From the NCBI GenBank assembly GCA_040902925.1, contig JBBDWJ010000365.1, positions 1 through 59,307 on the forward strand: a stretch of 59,307 bases of DNA, given 5' to 3'. A program made the translations under genes and the position numbers. Of this stretch, positions 46,496-55,319 are shown piece by piece; position 1 is the stretch's first letter, and every line of letters starts with the position of its first letter. Under the pieces are notes generated by a model that saw only the letters and a list, made by a program, of their open reading frames with translations, ran no database searches and was not told where the DNA came from. The stretch comes from JBBDWJ01 sp040902925 (lineage in GTDB: Bacteria; Acidobacteriota; Terriglobia; Bryobacterales; UBA6623).

Positions 46496-49400
46496 ATGAT
46501 CGGACGCACGCTATCCGGCTACGAGATCATCGAGCAGCTTGGCGAGGGGAGCATGGGCGTTGTCTACAAGGCACGCGACCTGCAGCTCGACCGCCTGGTG
46601 GCTTTGAAGGTCCTGCACCGCCGCTTGGCCTCCTCGACCGAATTCGTGGCCCGTTTCGAGCGGGAAGCCAAGGCGATTTCGGCTCTCAACCACCCCAACA
46701 TCGCGACCATCTATGGCGTCGGGCAGGCGGAAGGCCTGCGCTTCCTGATCCTGGAATACCTGCCCGGCGGAACGTTGCGGGCGAAGATCGAAGGGCGCGC
46801 CGACGGCGGCAAACTGCCGGTCTTGGAGGTCGTCGATAGCGCGCTGCAAATCGCCGAGGGACTCGGCCATGCCCACCGGCGCGGCGTCGTGCATCGCGAT
46901 ATCAAGACCGACAACGTGATGCTCAGCGAGGAGGGAGTTCTCAAGGTCACCGACTTCGGTGTAGCAAAAATCGACATGGACCTTGGCCTCACCGAGGAGG
47001 GCAGCTTAGTGGGGACCATGGCCTACATGTCACCCGAGCAGGTGCAGGGCATGCAGGTCGATTTTCGCAGCGACATCTACTCGTTCGGAGTCGTTGTTTA
47101 CGAGCTGGCGACGGGCCAATTGCCGTTCCCGAATTTCCACAGCGCGGCCTTGATCTACGACATCGTCAACTCGCCGCCGCCGCCGATCGCCCAGTTCCGC
47201 CACGACATCCCGGCGTCGCTGGAGCGGATTCTAGGGGCCTGCCTGCGGAAGGAGCCCGAGCAGAGACCCGCCTCCATGGCCGACTTGGCGGGGGCCCTGG
47301 AAGCCTTATGGAACGAGCTGCGCACCGCGACCACGACCAGCCGGCATGACCTCGCCCGCGCCGCCGGCGAGCCGGGCGAACTTGCCGCGGGACGCACCTT
47401 GGGCCACTACCGGCTCGAGAACAAAATCGGCGAGGGAGGCATGGGCGTCGTCTATCGGGCCCGCGATACGCGCCTGGACCGGGCCGTGGCGCTCAAGGTT
47501 CTCAGCGCTCAAGCGGTGGCCAACACGCAGCGCAAGAAACGGTTCGTGCAAGAGGCGAAAGCCGCTTCCGCGCTGAACCATCCCAACATCGTCACCATCC
47601 ACGACATCAGCGAGAGCGGCGGTTTCAACTACATCGCGATGGAATACATCGCGGGCAAGACGTTGGACCGCACCATAACCGGCGGCGGTCTGCCGTTGGC
47701 CGAATCTCTCCGCTATGCCGTGCAGATCGCCGACGCCCTGACGATGGCGCACGGCTCGGGAATCGTGCACCGCGACATCAAGCCCGCCAACGTGATGATC
47801 ACGCCCGATGGGCTGGTGAAGCTGCTCGATTTCGGACTGGCCAAGCTCACCGAGCTCGCCGGCAATCTGTCGGCTTCCGATGCCGCTGAAGGATCGGCCC
47901 AGCCGCCCCATACCGAAGAAGGCGTCATCCTCGGCACCGTGGCGTACATGTCGCCGGAGCAGGCAGAAGGCAAACCGGTCGACGCTCGCTCGGACATCTT
48001 TTCGTTTGGCTCACTGCTGTACGAGATGGTCACGGGGCGGCGGGCTTTCCAGGGCGAATCGAAGATCTCGGTTTTGGCGGCCATCCTGCACCATGACCCG
48101 CCCAGTGTGAGGGAAATCGCCGGCGGAGTGCCCGCCGAAGTGGAGCGCATCATCCTGCGCTGCCTTCGCAAAGACCCCAATCGCCGCGGCCAGCATATGG
48201 CCGACATCAAGGTGGCGCTGCAGGAAGTCCTGGACGAATGGAATTCGACCCGAACCTCGGTGGTGAGCCGCTCGGGGTTGCCGCCGGTAGTCGAGAGCCG
48301 GCCAGGCTGGCGGGGTCCGGCGCTGGGCTTTCTGGCCGGCGCGCTTCTGATTGCGCTTGTGGCATGGCTCTGGCGGCCTCAAAACGACTCCGGCCGAGGC
48401 GCAGCCGGGATTCTCTCGCCCGACGCGGCGGAGTTGATGCTCACGCGCATGACCGGATCAGACACCCTGGGAGTTTCACCCGCCTGGTCTCCCGACGGCG
48501 TGTGGATCTGCTACGCCTCCGGCCGCGCCGGCAACCTCGATCTTTGGAAGCGCCCGCTGCTGGGCGGAGACGAGGTGCAACTGACCTCGACGCCGCAAGC
48601 CGAGACGCAGCCGGCCTGGGCGCCCGACGGGCGGGCGATCGCCTTTTCGGTTCGCGGCCGCGACGGCGGCATCTTCCTGATCCCCGCCGAGGGCGGCCAG
48701 CCCGTCCGTGTCAGTGAATTTGGCGCCAATCCGGCGTGGTCCCCGGATGGGCAAACGCTGGCGTTCGACTGGAACGGCGGGGTGTATCTCGTCCCCTACA
48801 CCGGCGGCGAGCCGCGCCTGCTGACCGCCGGAACCAGCGCCACCCCGCACACGGCTTGGTCGCCCGACGGTTCCCGCGTCGTCTTCTGGAACCGAACGCA
48901 GGGGGACCTGTTGGCGCTGGATATCGGCGGAGGAGAGGCAACGCCGCTGGGGCTGATTCCGGCGGGCGAAGAAGTTGCCGGGCTCGCGTGGTCCGCCGAC
49001 GGGCGCTGGCTGGTGTTCAGCCGCGGCTCATTCGGCGGCAACAAGGATTTGTGGCGTGTGGAGGTTGATCCGGGGTCGGGCAAGCCGCTGGGGCAGCCGG
49101 TGCGACTCACGTTATCCTCCACGGACGACGTGCAGTGCCGCATCTCCGCCGATGGGCTGAAAATCGCGTACACAGCGCAGCAAGTCGAGCGGCACCTGTG
49201 GAGTTTTTCGCTCAACCCCGAAACCGGTCTGGTTCGCGGAGAGCCAGAGCGAATCACAATGGTCGGCGAGCGAAACTACTACCCGGCCGTCTCGCCCGAC
49301 GGGCAGTCGCTGCTATGGACCTCGCAGAACGCCGGGCAGGGCATGATCTATCACAAGCGGCTGGGGGAAGCCGAAGAGCGCAAGCTGACCGGGGAGCGAG

Positions 49401-50071
49401 GCCGGGGCATCCGTGAAGTCGGCGCCAGCTTTGGGCCGGATGGCCAGCAGATCGTCTATTCGTCGACCGTGGGCGGGTCTTACCAGCTTTGGCGCATGCC
49501 TTCGCTCAGCACCGTTGCGCTGCAGTTGACTCGCACGCAGCAGCCGGATCGCGATACGCAAACCGCCTGGTCGCCGGATGGCGCGAAGGTTGCCTTCTAC
49601 TCGAACCGCGGCGGTTCATGGGACATCTGGACGATATCTCCGAGCGGCGGCGCACCGCAGCAGCTCACCAATTGGGAGAGCAACGAGGTTTACCCCGCTT
49701 GGTCGCCGGACTCGACGCAGCTTGCCTTCCTCACCAACCGCGACGGCAACCCCGACCTCTGGGTCCTCGACATGCGCACGAACGAGCCGCGGCCCTATGT
49801 TCAACACCCCGCCGAGGAGGGTCCCGGGGCATGGTCTCCCGACGGCCGCTGGTTCTACTTCAGCTCCAATCGCAGCGGTGAGTTCAACATCTGGAAAATG
49901 CCGGCGGCGGGGGGTGAGCCGCAACAGGTAACCACCTTCGAGGGCAGCGACGTAAATCTGCCGGAAACCGCTCTGTTTACAAAATTCGCAATTACCGCTA
50001 CGCGCCTGATCGTTCCGTTGGAGACCCGTGAAGCGGGCGTCTATGTGCTGGAGACCTTCGCGAAACAGTAG
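46496..50071 (+). CDS. membrane serine/threonine kinase with two kinase domains and a TolB-like beta-propeller
   Basis: A 1191-residue receptor-like protein with two complete Hanks-type kinase domains in tandem. Domain 1 (about 9-265): glycine loop LGEGSMGVVYKARD, K38 in ALKVLHRR, HRDIKTDN (H133-D135), DFG at 153. Domain 2 (about 300-580): IGEGGMGVVYRARD, K334, HRDIKPAN (H425-D427), DFG at 445, CMGC-like MSPEQ in both. A single membrane helix (about 606-625, GFLAGALLIALVAW) leads to an extracytoplasmic propeller of TolB/WD40-like repeats with recurring AWSPDG motifs (about 650-1180). Kinase-plus-propeller is common in Acidobacteriota; two intact kinase domains in one chain are unusual. Ligand and targets are unknown. 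The ATG at 46496 begins the conserved GYEIIEQLGEG segment. Confidence 0.9.
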   Translation: MIGRTLSGYEIIEQLGEGSMGVVYKARDLQLDRLVALKVLHRRLASSTEFVARFEREAKAISALNHPNIATIYGVGQAEGLRFLILEYLPGGTLRAKIEGRADGGKLPVLEVVDSALQIAEGLGHAHRRGVVHRDIKTDNVMLSEEGVLKVTDFGVAKIDMDLGLTEEGSLVGTMAYMSPEQVQGMQVDFRSDIYSFGVVVYELATGQLPFPNFHSAALIYDIVNSPPPPIAQFRHDIPASLERILGACLRKEPEQRPASMADLAGALEALWNELRTATTTSRHDLARAAGEPGELAAGRTLGHYRLENKIGEGGMGVVYRARDTRLDRAVALKVLSAQAVANTQRKKRFVQEAKAASALNHPNIVTIHDISESGGFNYIAMEYIAGKTLDRTITGGGLPLAESLRYAVQIADALTMAHGSGIVHRDIKPANVMITPDGLVKLLDFGLAKLTELAGNLSASDAAEGSAQPPHTEEGVILGTVAYMSPEQAEGKPVDARSDIFSFGSLLYEMVTGRRAFQGESKISVLAAILHHDPPSVREIAGGVPAEVERIILRCLRKDPNRRGQHMADIKVALQEVLDEWNSTRTSVVSRSGLPPVVESRPGWRGPALGFLAGALLIALVAWLWRPQNDSGRGAAGILSPDAAELMLTRMTGSDTLGVSPAWSPDGVWICYASGRAGNLDLWKRPLLGGDEVQLTSTPQAETQPAWAPDGRAIAFSVRGRDGGIFLIPAEGGQPVRVSEFGANPAWSPDGQTLAFDWNGGVYLVPYTGGEPRLLTAGTSATPHTAWSPDGSRVVFWNRTQGDLLALDIGGGEATPLGLIPAGEEVAGLAWSADGRWLVFSRGSFGGNKDLWRVEVDPGSGKPLGQPVRLTLSSTDDVQCRISADGLKIAYTAQQVERHLWSFSLNPETGLVRGEPERITMVGERNYYPAVSPDGQSLLWTSQNAGQGMIYHKRLGEAEERKLTGERGRGIREVGASFGPDGQQIVYSSTVGGSYQLWRMPSLSTVALQLTRTQQPDRDTQTAWSPDGAKVAFYSNRGGSWDIWTISPSGGAPQQLTNWESNEVYPAWSPDSTQLAFLTNRDGNPDLWVLDMRTNEPRPYVQHPAEEGPGAWSPDGRWFYFSSNRSGEFNIWKMPAAGGEPQQVTTFEGSDVNLPETALFTKFAITATRLIVPLETREAGVYVLETFAKQ

Positions 50072-50077
50072 CCTGGC

Positions 50078-50905
50078 TCAAAGCTTGTAGGCCTCCACCG
50101 CGGTCTCTCCAAGGATTCTTTGCTGCTCGGCTTGGGTAAGCTCAGCAATTCGCTTCTTCACGACTTCGACCCAACGCCCATAGGGGCACGCCACCAGGCA
50201 CACGGGCCAGTCTGAACCGAACATCACACGCTTGGGTCCGAAGGCCGAGATCACCGTGTCGATGTAGGGGCCCAGCTCTTGTTCAGTCCAGTTCTGGTAA
50301 TCCGCCTCGGTGACCATTCCCGAAAGCTTGCAGTAGACGTTGGGGCGATGCGCCAATTGGACGATGTTGGTCTGCCATGGCGACAGATAACCGTCTTTGA
50401 TGCGCGGCTTGGCGATGTGGTCGAGCACGAATACCTGATCGGGATGCCGGTCGACGAACTGCAGCGTTTGGGGAAGGTGGCGCTCGAAGATCAGGATGTC
50501 GTAGACCAGCCCGAGATCCTTCAACAGCGCAATGCCGCGGTTGAAATCAGCGCGCAGCATGTAGCGGTCATCCGCCTCGCCTTGCAGCACGTGGCGCACC
50601 GCTTTCGCCTTGGGCTGGGCCGCAAATTCCTCCAACACGCCTTGGACGCCGCCATCGATGAGCGGGACCCAGCCGACCACTCCCTTGATGAAATCGTGCT
50701 GCCGCGCGAAATCGAGCAGAAAGCGGTTCTCTTCGAGTGTTTGCCGCGCCTGCACCGAAACGACGCCGTCGATTCCAGCCGCCCGTATTTCCTTCTCGAG
50801 ATCAGCGGGCAGAAAATCGCGGCGGATGACCTTCATCGCGTCGTCGATCCAGCCGTATTCCGCGGTGCCGTACTTCCAAAAGTGATGGTGCGAGTCGATG
50901 GTCAT
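50078..50905 (-). CDS. amidohydrolase, fuconolactonase-like (COG3618)
   Basis: The 275-residue product is a metal-dependent amidohydrolase-2 TIM barrel: N-terminal metal site IDSHHHFWKYG, VFVLDHIAKPRIKDG, RPNVYCKLSGMVTEADY and the final RVMFGSDWPVCLVACPYG. This pattern fits lactonases of the L-fuconolactone / L-rhamnono-lactone type that open sugar lactones. It sits downstream of an aldo-keto reductase on the same strand (60 bp gap), which could supply the lactone. A TACACT hexamer lies nine bases before the ATG. Substrate is inferred, not shown. Confidence 0.87.
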   Translation of the reverse strand: MTIDSHHHFWKYGTAEYGWIDDAMKVIRRDFLPADLEKEIRAAGIDGVVSVQARQTLEENRFLLDFARQHDFIKGVVGWVPLIDGGVQGVLEEFAAQPKAKAVRHVLQGEADDRYMLRADFNRGIALLKDLGLVYDILIFERHLPQTLQFVDRHPDQVFVLDHIAKPRIKDGYLSPWQTNIVQLAHRPNVYCKLSGMVTEADYQNWTEQELGPYIDTVISAFGPKRVMFGSDWPVCLVACPYGRWVEVVKKRIAELTQAEQQRILGETAVEAYKL

Positions 50906-50965
50906 GTCAGGTCCAGTGTAGCTGGGCGTCGATTCGAAGAGTGACCGTAGCCAGAACGCAGAATA

Positions 50966-51898
50966 TCAGCCGGAGTTCTCCGGCCGCCCGGTCGCCCAAA
51001 CCTTGTTCTTTACCGCCTCGGTCAGCGTCTGGATTTTCCGCAGCAGCCCCGGCGGGATCGCGGTTTCCATGGCGAGCAAATTCTGTTCGACTTGGCGCTG
51101 CGTCGACATGCCGATCAAGGTGCTCGCCGCGTAGGGGTAGTCGAGGCAGAAACGCAGGGCGACGTCCGCAATCCGCGCGCCGCTTTCCCGGCAGACCGCC
51201 GCCACCCTACGGCCGGCTTCCTTCACTTCCGCCGAGGCCGGGTGCCATTCGGGAGCGCCTTCGTCGGTGAGGATTCGCAGGTGCAGCGGTGAGGCGTTGA
51301 TCAATCCGACGTCTTGCTGCTGGCAGAAGGGCCGCAGAATCTCGTCCAGGTCGTTGACCAGCAGGTTGTAGCGCGCGTACGAGAGGATCGCATCGACCGG
51401 CGCTTGCGACGCCACGTCCCGCAGCATTTTCGGTGGAAAGCCCGTGATCCCCACGTAACGCGCCTTGCCGCTGCGCTGTACCTCGCGCACGGCGGGGATC
51501 GTCTCCTCGACAATCTGCCGGCGGTCGCCAAATTCGATGTCGTGAATGTGCAGCAGGTCGACGTAGCCGGTCTTCAGACGGCGTAGCGATGCGTCGACGT
51601 CCGATTTCACGCGCCCGGCGGAGAAGTCGAAACCATCGACGTCATAGCGGCAGCACTTCGTTGCCAGGATGACCTTGTCGCGGCGTCCTTCGAGCGCCTT
51701 GCCGAGCCTTTCCTCAGCGAGCGTGCGGCCGTAGTAAGGCGCGACATCGAAAAAAGTAATGCCGTGGTCCACGGCGAAGTGAACGGCGCGCTCGCCTTCG
51801 GCAACGTCGATTTCACCGAACTCGTTGCCTAGAGGCGAAGCGCCGAAGCCGAGCACCGAAATTTCGAGGTCCGTCTTGCCGAGCTTGCGGTATTCCAT
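50966..51898 (-). CDS. aldo-keto reductase, L-galactose/L-fucose dehydrogenase-like
   Basis: A 310-residue NAD(P)-dependent (beta/alpha)8 oxidoreductase: KLGKTDLEISVLGFGASPLG start, the catalytic region FDVAPYYGRTLAEERLGKAL with the Asp and Tyr, LATKCCRYDVDGFDFSAG with the Lys, and DLLHIHDIEFGDRRQIVEE with the His. The layout resembles plant L-galactose dehydrogenase and bacterial fucose dehydrogenases of the AKR type. Together with the downstream lactonase-like gene it would form a two-step oxidation of an aldose to an aldonate. The ATG at 51898 was chosen over an upstream extension because the conserved start is there. Confidence 0.88.
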   Translation of the reverse strand: MEYRKLGKTDLEISVLGFGASPLGNEFGEIDVAEGERAVHFAVDHGITFFDVAPYYGRTLAEERLGKALEGRRDKVILATKCCRYDVDGFDFSAGRVKSDVDASLRRLKTGYVDLLHIHDIEFGDRRQIVEETIPAVREVQRSGKARYVGITGFPPKMLRDVASQAPVDAILSYARYNLLVNDLDEILRPFCQQQDVGLINASPLHLRILTDEGAPEWHPASAEVKEAGRRVAAVCRESGARIADVALRFCLDYPYAASTLIGMSTQRQVEQNLLAMETAIPPGLLRKIQTLTEAVKNKVWATGRPENSG

Positions 51899-51923
51899 GC
51901 GCGTTTCCACGATAGCGAGGAAT

Positions 51924-52715
51924 CTACGTGGTTCGCGACTCAGCGCGCCGCTCAAACACAATCTGGCGCAGCGTCCAGACGATCTCCGACTCGCTGCCTG
52001 CCCCGCCCGCGAGGCTATCGAGCTCCGCCCCTAGCTTGCCGATCGAATCGTCGCCGTAAGTCTCGCGGATGAATGGCCTGTCTTTCCAATTCGGCACATT
52101 CATGGAGAACATCGTCGCGGCGTCCCGGTTCGATACCGGCAAACGGCGCGTGCGGCTGTGCAGCCGCCGCAGTAATGGTCCCTCGCCGAGTTTGTCGAGT
52201 ACCGGCCCCACATAGAGTTCCGTCTTCTGGCTCCTCAACATCGAATCCACGATGCTCAGATAGCGGGCGAAAGCGGGGTGAGTCGTGTCGATGGCTTCGA
52301 CTTCTTCGACTACCAGCAACCCACCTGTGGCGAGCTGTGTCGCCCAGCTATCCAGACAAAGGCGCGGATCGGGCAGGTGCGAGAGCAGGTAGCGGCAAAA
52401 GATCAGCTCCGACGGCCCCTCGGGAAATGGGGTCACCAGCACGTCATGGCGGTGGAACCGCAAGCGAGCGTCGGACTGCTCGCGGGCCATCCCGAGAAAC
52501 CGCTCGGAAGTATCCAACCCGGCGACATGGTCGCAGCCCAAGACTTCGGCAAGCAGCCGCGTCGTGAACCCCGGACCACAGCCCAGATCAACCGCCATTC
52601 GCGTCCGTGACGGACGAACCCGTTGCAACAGCTCGCGCGTTGTGGTTTCGAAGACGCGGGCAACGACTTCGAGGCGGCGCGCGGCGAGGTCCTGATCACC
52701 AAACTGGTATTGCAT
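51924..52715 (-). CDS. class I SAM-dependent methyltransferase
   Basis: A 263-residue methyltransferase with motif I AVDLGCGPGFTTRLLAEVLG, the ribose loop VAGLDTSERFLGMAREQ, PSELIFCRYLLSHLPDPRLC and TGGLLVVEEVEAI. It is of the Methyltransf_25/11 group with a helical C-terminal extension of about 80 residues that may shape the substrate site (FIRETYGDDSIGKLGAELDS). The target is unknown. It lies 25 bp before the aldo-keto reductase gene on the same strand and may share its transcript, although the three functions do not form an obvious pathway. Confidence 0.83.
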   Translation of the reverse strand: MQYQFGDQDLAARRLEVVARVFETTTRELLQRVRPSRTRMAVDLGCGPGFTTRLLAEVLGCDHVAGLDTSERFLGMAREQSDARLRFHRHDVLVTPFPEGPSELIFCRYLLSHLPDPRLCLDSWATQLATGGLLVVEEVEAIDTTHPAFARYLSIVDSMLRSQKTELYVGPVLDKLGEGPLLRRLHSRTRRLPVSNRDAATMFSMNVPNWKDRPFIRETYGDDSIGKLGAELDSLAGGAGSESEIVWTLRQIVFERRAESRTT

Positions 52716-52825
52716 GGGAAACGCGATGAATGGGTTGCTGGGCGCCCTTAACTACATCTGAAACACAGACAATATGTCGCTGTCCGCAGCCCTGGTATCC
52801 ACAAACGACGGGCTGCGGCGCGACG

Positions 52826-54370
52826 CTACAACGGCCGGCTGTGCCCCTGCTGCTTGTATTTTTCCAGGAGATCTTTGAGCCGCGCCACAACCTCGGGGTG
52901 CTCGTTGTAGAGATTGTTTTGCTCGCCGACGTCCTGCGTCATGTCGTAGAGCTGCCCGGGCGGATCATCCGGCGCGGGTTGCCAGGCGCCGTAATTTCCG
53001 GAGCCAGGCCCTTGGCCGTCGATGAACTTCCACGGTCCCTGACGGATCAGGAACATGCCGTCGGCCGAATGCAAGATCGTAGCCTCGCGCAGCGGCCCTT
53101 CGAGATCCCGGCCGAGCAGTACCGGCAGAATGCTGTAACTGTCTTCGGCGGCATCGCTCGGCAGCGTCTTCGCGACGATGGCCGCGGCGGTGGCGGTCAG
53201 GTCGGTTAAGCAGACCGTTTCGTCAGCAACGACACCCGGCCGCACCTTTGAGGGCCAGCGCGCAATGAAGGGAACCCTGTGCCCGCCTTCCCAGGTGTCG
53301 CGCTTTCGCCCGCGCAGCATCTCGTGGTTCGAGTAGTGGCCGAACTGCTCGATGTGCTCAGGTTTCCAATCCGACCCGTTATCGCTAGTAACGATGAGGA
53401 GCGTGTTTTCGGCGAGGTGGTGGCGGTCGAGAGCGTCCATTATCCTGCCGATCATCTGATCCACAAGCACCGTGAAATCGCCATACTTGCCGGCGCCGCT
53501 TTTGCCTTCCACGTCCGGAGTCGGCATCCACGGCGTGTGCGGCGCGGGTAGCGCGAAATAGAGGAAGAACGGCTGCCCGGAAGAGGCGGCCGCGTGGTCG
53601 TCGATAAATCCGACGGCTTTACCGGTCAAGTGCGGCAGCACGTCGAGGAAATCGAAGCTCGGCGATTTCTCGCCCTCCCGCCAAAAAACGCCGCCATCGC
53701 GAATGCCTTCGGTGCGAGCATCGGCTAACTCCGTGGTGCGGTCGTTTTCGAGATAGACATAAGGGGCCATGTCGAGCGACGCGGGAATACCGTAGAAGTA
53801 ATCGAACCCGAGCGTTGCGGGACCGTTCCCAACCGGCTGGCTGTAATCGACCTCCAGGCCTTCGGGCTTGGCGAAGCTCGCAGATTCCAGCATCGGGTTG
53901 TACTGCGGCTTCTGCTTGGTGGCCCAGTCCACGCCTAAGTGCCATTTACCCACGCCCGCGGTGCGGTATCCGTTGCGCTGAAGCAGCGACGCAACGGTCA
54001 TGCGGCCGGGCTCGATCAGGCTCGGCGAATACCCGGAAAGAACGCCGCTCTTGAGGCGGCTGCGCCAGGCGTAGCGGCCGGTGAGAACGCCGTAACGCGT
54101 CGGGGTACAGACCGCCGAAGGCGAATGCGCGTCGGTGAAGCGCATGCCCTGGGACGCCAGCCGGTCCATGTTGGGCGTCGGAATCTTCGATTCGCTGTTG
54201 TAGCACTGCGGGTCGCCGTAGCCCATGTCGTCGGCCATCAGGAAGATGATGTTGGGCCGCGAGTCTTCGCCCGACTCGCCAGGCCCGCCGCTGCAACCCG
54301 CGAACGCCAACCCGGCCGCGCCGAGCCCGATCGCGCAAAGAAAGTTTCGCCGGTCGCAATTGCCGCTCAT
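52826..54370 (-). CDS. Tat-exported lipoprotein sulfatase
   Basis: A 514-residue type I sulfatase. The N-terminus combines a twin-arginine-like DRRNFLCAIGLGAAGLAFAG with a lipobox cysteine (AFAGC), so it is probably a periplasmic lipoprotein. The active site CTPTRYGVLTGR contains C88, which a formylglycine-generating enzyme would oxidise to formylglycine. Other blocks: NIIFLMADDMGYGDP (metal site), VGKWHLGVDW, and LIVTSDNGSDWKPEH. It probably cleaves sulfate from a sulfated polysaccharide or aryl sulfate. No sulfatase-maturating enzyme is nearby. GAGG seven bases upstream supports the ATG at 54370. Confidence 0.92.
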   Translation of the reverse strand: MSGNCDRRNFLCAIGLGAAGLAFAGCSGGPGESGEDSRPNIIFLMADDMGYGDPQCYNSESKIPTPNMDRLASQGMRFTDAHSPSAVCTPTRYGVLTGRYAWRSRLKSGVLSGYSPSLIEPGRMTVASLLQRNGYRTAGVGKWHLGVDWATKQKPQYNPMLESASFAKPEGLEVDYSQPVGNGPATLGFDYFYGIPASLDMAPYVYLENDRTTELADARTEGIRDGGVFWREGEKSPSFDFLDVLPHLTGKAVGFIDDHAAASSGQPFFLYFALPAPHTPWMPTPDVEGKSGAGKYGDFTVLVDQMIGRIMDALDRHHLAENTLLIVTSDNGSDWKPEHIEQFGHYSNHEMLRGRKRDTWEGGHRVPFIARWPSKVRPGVVADETVCLTDLTATAAAIVAKTLPSDAAEDSYSILPVLLGRDLEGPLREATILHSADGMFLIRQGPWKFIDGQGPGSGNYGAWQPAPDDPPGQLYDMTQDVGEQNNLYNEHPEVVARLKDLLEKYKQQGHSRPL

Positions 54371-55319
54371 CAATAAACCTCGCAAACCTCGTGCATCGTC
54401 GGACTCTCAGGCCGCAATTGTAACAGCCGGTTGCGGGCCCCCCGGAGCTCTACTTTTGACTGCGGCCTATGAAGGGCGGGTGGACAACCGATTGTCGTGC
54501 GGGTGAGCGCGGCAGCGGCGGCACAGTAAGGGCTTGGCGGCAGAAACGGTTTGGCGCCACGACTTGCCTTGGCGGCGTCAGTGACGGCTTGGCGCTGTGA
54601 CAGGTTGGCTACGCTGTGACGGGTGCGGCGCATTCGCCGGTGGAACTTTCAGTTGAGGAACGTCTTAGTCGTCTTAGCGGAGCCGGATGTGCCGTTTGGT
54701 GATCGCGAGATAGTGCGGGCGGGAAAGGTAGAAGTAACTTGCGCGCGCAGACGGGACCTAGCCGGAAACACTGAGGGCGGCCACTCACTTCTTCGATTGA
54801 CTCCCGGCTCGTTCCGACTTTGGGATTTTGCATCCCGTTGCTGGTCGATAATACCCAACTAATTCTCGTGAATCAAAGTCAGTTTTCCACCCGATTGCGA
54901 CGGATAAGTCGCGGACTCAAAAACCTTCTTCGGTCCAGTAGGTGGCGTCAATCGGTTCGTTCGTGGCCGCCCTGTAAACTAGGCAGCTTCAGCAAAGGCC
55001 CTCCTTTTGTTAGGTTGCCCGTAACCTTCTTCTTTCGAAGAGGTTAGAGGCCAACAACCAGGTCCATACCGGCTGTCTCTATCCCTAGTAAACACCCATT
55101 CGATTCGCTTGTCAAGATACATTCCGGACCCTCAAACAGCCGGCTGTGAGAAACGGCTCAACGCCTATAACGGGAAGGGATTAGAGAACGCTCAGAAGCA
55201 AAAAGCGGTCGAAATAACATCCGGCTTTGCGGCCACAAAACCAGGCGCCATGAAGCATGTCGTCGGCGCGGGCCACGCTCTGACCGCGGGCCACGCTCTG
55301 ACCGCGGGGCACTGGCTGT
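54371..55319. other. 949-bp gene-free region with short repeats and hairpins
   Basis: The largest gap in the window, between the sulfatase start and the end of the MEMO-family gene. It contains scattered TTGGCG units (54530-54610), a hairpin AACCTTCTTC-TTTC-GAAGAGGTT near 55022-55045, a 12-bp palindrome ACAGCCGGCTGT at 55136-55147, and a tandem 18-bp repeat at 55268-55312. No open frame has convincing codon use or homology, and I do not recognise a structured RNA family. It could hide an unidentified non-coding RNA. Confidence 0.45.
55268..55312. repeat. tandem 18-bp repeat (two full copies plus half)
   Basis: GCGGGCCACGCTCTGACC occurs twice without mismatch (55268-55285, 55286-55303), followed by GCGGGGCAC. 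It lies just past the stop codon of the MEMO-family gene. Confidence 0.85.
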
